Assembly: GCA_035318985.1 (NCBI GenBank)
Contig: DATHDP010000104.1
Location: 20,478-84,477, forward strand
From: VBAS01 sp035318985
Lineage (GTDB): Bacteria > Bacteroidota > Bacteroidia > Chitinophagales > Chitinophagaceae
Direction: 5' to 3'
Length of the DNA stretch: 64,000 nucleotides
Numbering within the stretch: the stretch's first letter is position 1; each line of letters begins with the position of its first letter. A model generated the notes under the pieces. It saw only the letters and a program-made list of their open reading frames with translations. It did not search any database and was not told where the DNA came from. The position numbers were made by a program, and so were the translations under genes. Positions 61,998-64,000 of the stretch are shown here, piece by piece.

Positions 61998-62276
61998 ATG
62001 GCACGTTCAATTAAAAAAGGTCCCTACGTAGCAACACATCTTGAAAAAAAGGTGCTTGCTATAAATGAAGGAAAATCTAAGAAAAGTGTTATCAAGACCT
62101 GGAGCAGACGTTCAACTATCACTCCTGATTTTGTAGGACACACTCTGGCAGTGCATAACGGAAATAAATTTATCCCTGTATATGTAACTGAATTCATGGT
62201 GGGTCATAAGTTGGGTGAATTTGCACCAACCCGCCAGTTCAAAGGACACTCAAGTAAGAAAGTAGAAGCAGCATAA
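61998..62276 (+). CDS. rpsS: 30S ribosomal protein uS19
   Basis: 92 aa: MARSIKKGPYVATHLEKKV, KTWSRRSTITPDFVGHTLAV and KLGEFAPTRQFKGHS are the S19 signatures. It is 17 bp before rplV. Confidence 0.98.
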   Translation: MARSIKKGPYVATHLEKKVLAINEGKSKKSVIKTWSRRSTITPDFVGHTLAVHNGNKFIPVYVTEFMVGHKLGEFAPTRQFKGHSSKKVEAA

Positions 62277-62293
62277 ACAAGAAATTAAGTTAA

Positions 62294-62812
62294 ATGGAAG
62301 CAGTAGCAAAACTCAACAATTACCCAACGTCGCCACGCAAAATGCGTTTGCTGGTTGATTTGATCCGCGGTAAAAAAGTAGATAAAGTATTAGCAATACT
62401 TGAACATAACCCTAAGCACCCGGCTGTGCCTTTGCGTAAGCTGGTACTTAGTGCAGTTAACAACTGGAAACAAAAAAATGAAGGTGGTGATGTAAATGAA
62501 TTGACTATAAAAACGATCATGGTTGATGGTGGAAGAACATTGAAGCGTATGCGTCCTGCACCACAAGGCAGAGGTTATCGTGTTCGTAAAAGAAGTAACC
62601 ATGTTACTGTAATTGTAGACTACCCGCCAGTAGTAACAGAAGAGTTGATCAAAGAAGTAATAAAGGAAGAGCACAAGAAAGAAGTGGAAGAAATAGCAAG
62701 CGAACTGGAAACATTAGCAGCGGCAGATACAAAGCCAAAGAAAAAAACAGCTAAGAAATCTGCTCCAAAAGAAGAAGGCGAAACAAAAAAGACAACTAAA
62801 AAATCTAAATAA
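62294..62812 (+). CDS. rplV: 50S ribosomal protein uL22 with long basic tail
   Basis: 172 aa, longer than the usual 110-130. The core (LNNYPTSPRKMRLLVDLIRG, GRTLKRMRPAPQGRGYRVRK, SNHVTVIVDY) ends near residue 115. Then come an acidic helix (EEHKKEVEEIASELETL) and a tail rich in Lys, Thr and Ala (KPKKKTAKKSAPKEEGE). The core lines the exit tunnel; the tail would lie on the surface and bind RNA or the S3 tail. Such extensions vary among Bacteroidota. Confidence 0.97.
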   Translation: MEAVAKLNNYPTSPRKMRLLVDLIRGKKVDKVLAILEHNPKHPAVPLRKLVLSAVNNWKQKNEGGDVNELTIKTIMVDGGRTLKRMRPAPQGRGYRVRKRSNHVTVIVDYPPVVTEELIKEVIKEEHKKEVEEIASELETLAAADTKPKKKTAKKSAPKEEGETKKTTKKSK

Positions 62813-62846
62813 TTCCGAATAGTTCGGAAGAAATTAAAAAAATAAC

Positions 62847-63761
62847 ATGGGTCAGAAAGCAAATCCGATTGGTAACAGGTTAGGCATCATCCGCGGTTGG
62901 GAATCCAACTGGTATGGCAGTAAAAAAGATTATGCCCATAAGCTGATTGAAGACAACAGGATCAGAACTTACCTGAATGCCCGTATCAACAAAGGTGGTA
63001 TTTCAAAAATTGTTATTGAAAGAACACTGGGTAAACTGATCGTTACCATTCACACTTCCAAGCCCGGTATCATTATCGGTAAGGGTGGCGGTGAAGTTGA
63101 CAGGATCAAAGAAGAGTTGAAGAAACTTACCAATAAGGAAGATGTTCAGATCAACATCCTTGAGATCCGCCGTCCTGAGTTGGATGCTATGATCGTTGCT
63201 GATACAGTTGCTCGCCAGATCGAGAATCGTATCAACTATAAAAGAGCAATTAAAATGTCGATCGCTTCTGCACTGCGTATGGGTGCTGAAGGAATAAAAG
63301 TAAAAGTAGCTGGTCGTTTAGGTGGTGCTGAGATTGCACGTACAGAAGAGATCAAACAAGGTCGTGTGCCATTGCATACATTCCGTATGGATATTGATTA
63401 TGCAAATGTTTTTGCACTGACTGTTTATGGAAAAATCGGTATCAAAGTTTGGATATGTAAAGGTGAAGTACTTGCGAAGAGAGATCTGAATCCAAATTTT
63501 GTAGGTGGTAAGAGTGATGTAAGTGATAGAAGAGAAAGAAGAGATATGGATAGTAGAGGTGGTGACCGCAGAGATGATAGAAGAGGTGGCGGCGGCGGTG
63601 AAAGAAGAGGCGGCGGCGGTGGTGGAGATAGAAGAGGTGGCGGTGGTCAAGGAGGAAGAAGTGGCGGACCTGGTGGTGGTGGTAGAAGTGGTGGACCTGG
63701 TGGCGGAGGTAGAAGTGGCGGTAGTGGAAGAACAGGCGGTGGTGGCGGAGGAAGAAGATAA
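62847..63761 (+). CDS. rpsC: 30S ribosomal protein uS3 with RGG-rich C-terminal tail
   Basis: 304 aa against about 210-250 for most S3. The core has MGQKANPIGNRLGIIRGW, the KH domain with KPGIIIGKGGGEVDRI, and GRLGGAEIARTEEIKQGRVP. From about residue 222 the chain is almost only Gly, Arg, Asp and Ser, with repeated DRRGGGG, GGRSGGPGGG and the like (63510-63758). RGG tails bind RNA. S3 lies at the mRNA entry and has helicase activity, so the tail may affect mRNA entry; this is an inference. Confidence 0.97.
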   Translation: MGQKANPIGNRLGIIRGWESNWYGSKKDYAHKLIEDNRIRTYLNARINKGGISKIVIERTLGKLIVTIHTSKPGIIIGKGGGEVDRIKEELKKLTNKEDVQINILEIRRPELDAMIVADTVARQIENRINYKRAIKMSIASALRMGAEGIKVKVAGRLGGAEIARTEEIKQGRVPLHTFRMDIDYANVFALTVYGKIGIKVWICKGEVLAKRDLNPNFVGGKSDVSDRRERRDMDSRGGDRRDDRRGGGGGERRGGGGGGDRRGGGGQGGRSGGPGGGGRSGGPGGGGRSGGSGRTGGGGGGRR

Positions 63762-63818
63762 GCTTGAGATTAAGACTAAGATTTAAAACAAGAAACTAGT
63801 AACTAGAAATTTTATAAA

Positions 63819-64000
63819 ATGTTACAACCGAAAAGATCGAAACACAGGAAAATGCAGAAAGGCCGTATGAAAGGCAATGCAAAAAGAGGAGCAACAATTG
63901 CATTTGGTTCATATGCATTAAAAGCTTTGGAACAGCATTGGATCACTGATCGCCAGATCGAAGCTGCCCGCCAGGCATTGACCCGCGAAATGAAACGTGA
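63819..64000 (+). CDS. rplP: 50S ribosomal protein uL16 (5' part only)
   Basis: The first 60 codons are in the window and the gene runs off the right edge. MLQPKRSKHRKMQKGRMKG and RGATIAFGSYALKALEQHWI are the normal start of L16. It follows rpsC by 57 bp, continuing the S10 operon order. Confidence 0.96.
   Translation, partial: MLQPKRSKHRKMQKGRMKGNAKRGATIAFGSYALKALEQHWITDRQIEAARQALTREMKR

Overview
The window is a piece of a chromosome from a member of the Bacteroidota, most like the Chitinophagaceae. This rests on several things read from the sequence: low GC content; promoter-like TAnnTTTG (-7) elements in front of many genes; an almost complete lack of Shine-Dalgarno sequences except at rpsU; a fused E1 alpha-beta 2-oxoacid dehydrogenase; a PorV/PorU-like pair of the type IX secretion type; and many small beta-barrel and lipoprotein genes. 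No prophage, insertion sequence, CRISPR array or rRNA operon was seen. This is core and lineage-specific chromosome rather than an obvious mobile island.

Layout. 1-8.4 kb: the end of an E1 dehydrogenase gene, then a minus-strand electron-transfer cluster (Tat lipoprotein ferredoxin, NrfD-type quinol membrane subunit, small Tat protein, mono-haem cytochrome c, anchored beta-rich protein). Opposite it is a plus-strand cluster of two lipoproteins with CX4CH haem-like motifs and a beta-barrel. 8.4-15.6 kb: a stress and redox block with a CoA-transferase (and a 45-residue small ORF before it), a PAS histidine kinase with a receiver-Crp fusion regulator, a flavodoxin, OsmC, the Ric/YtfE iron-sulfur repair protein and a CEICGCG-type exported protein. 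15.6-19.7 kb: a probable small RNA, a dispersed repeat, cyanophycinase, an SGNH hydrolase, a possible papain-like protein and tyrS. 19.8-28.1 kb: a PorV2/PorU2-like pair and hscA. 28.1-34 kb: a minus-strand envelope-polysaccharide operon (two paralogous multi-pass proteins around a GT2, an acyltransferase with no proper start codon, and riboflavin synthase).

34-38.7 kb is translation-related: rpsU, a Xer-type recombinase, hpf, tRNA-Thr/Tyr/Gly/Thr, tuf, tRNA-Trp, secE and nusG, with the usual rplK-rpoC genes not following. 38.7-58.7 kb holds envelope and metabolic genes: a D15-like barrel, a sulfatase-type membrane phosphotransferase, a 27-residue-repeat protein, aconitase, PspC, an ArnT-like glycosyltransferase, a flippase-like protein, a beta-helix protein, a DEAD-box helicase, a cupin, a propeller histidine kinase with its LuxR-type regulator, a hemerythrin-like protein and a small barrel. 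58.8-64 kb is the S10 ribosomal-protein operon (rpsJ-rplC-D-W-B-rpsS-rplV-rpsC-rplP), with an unusually long structured spacer after rpsJ and basic or RGG-rich tails on L22 and S3.

How it fits together: the first 15 kb reads as a respiration and stress region. Quinone-linked and haem-type modules sit near a Crp/Fnr-domain response regulator and a di-iron Fe-S repair protein, as expected for response to low oxygen or nitric oxide. The rest is housekeeping translation and cell-envelope functions. All function calls come from reading motifs, with no database search.
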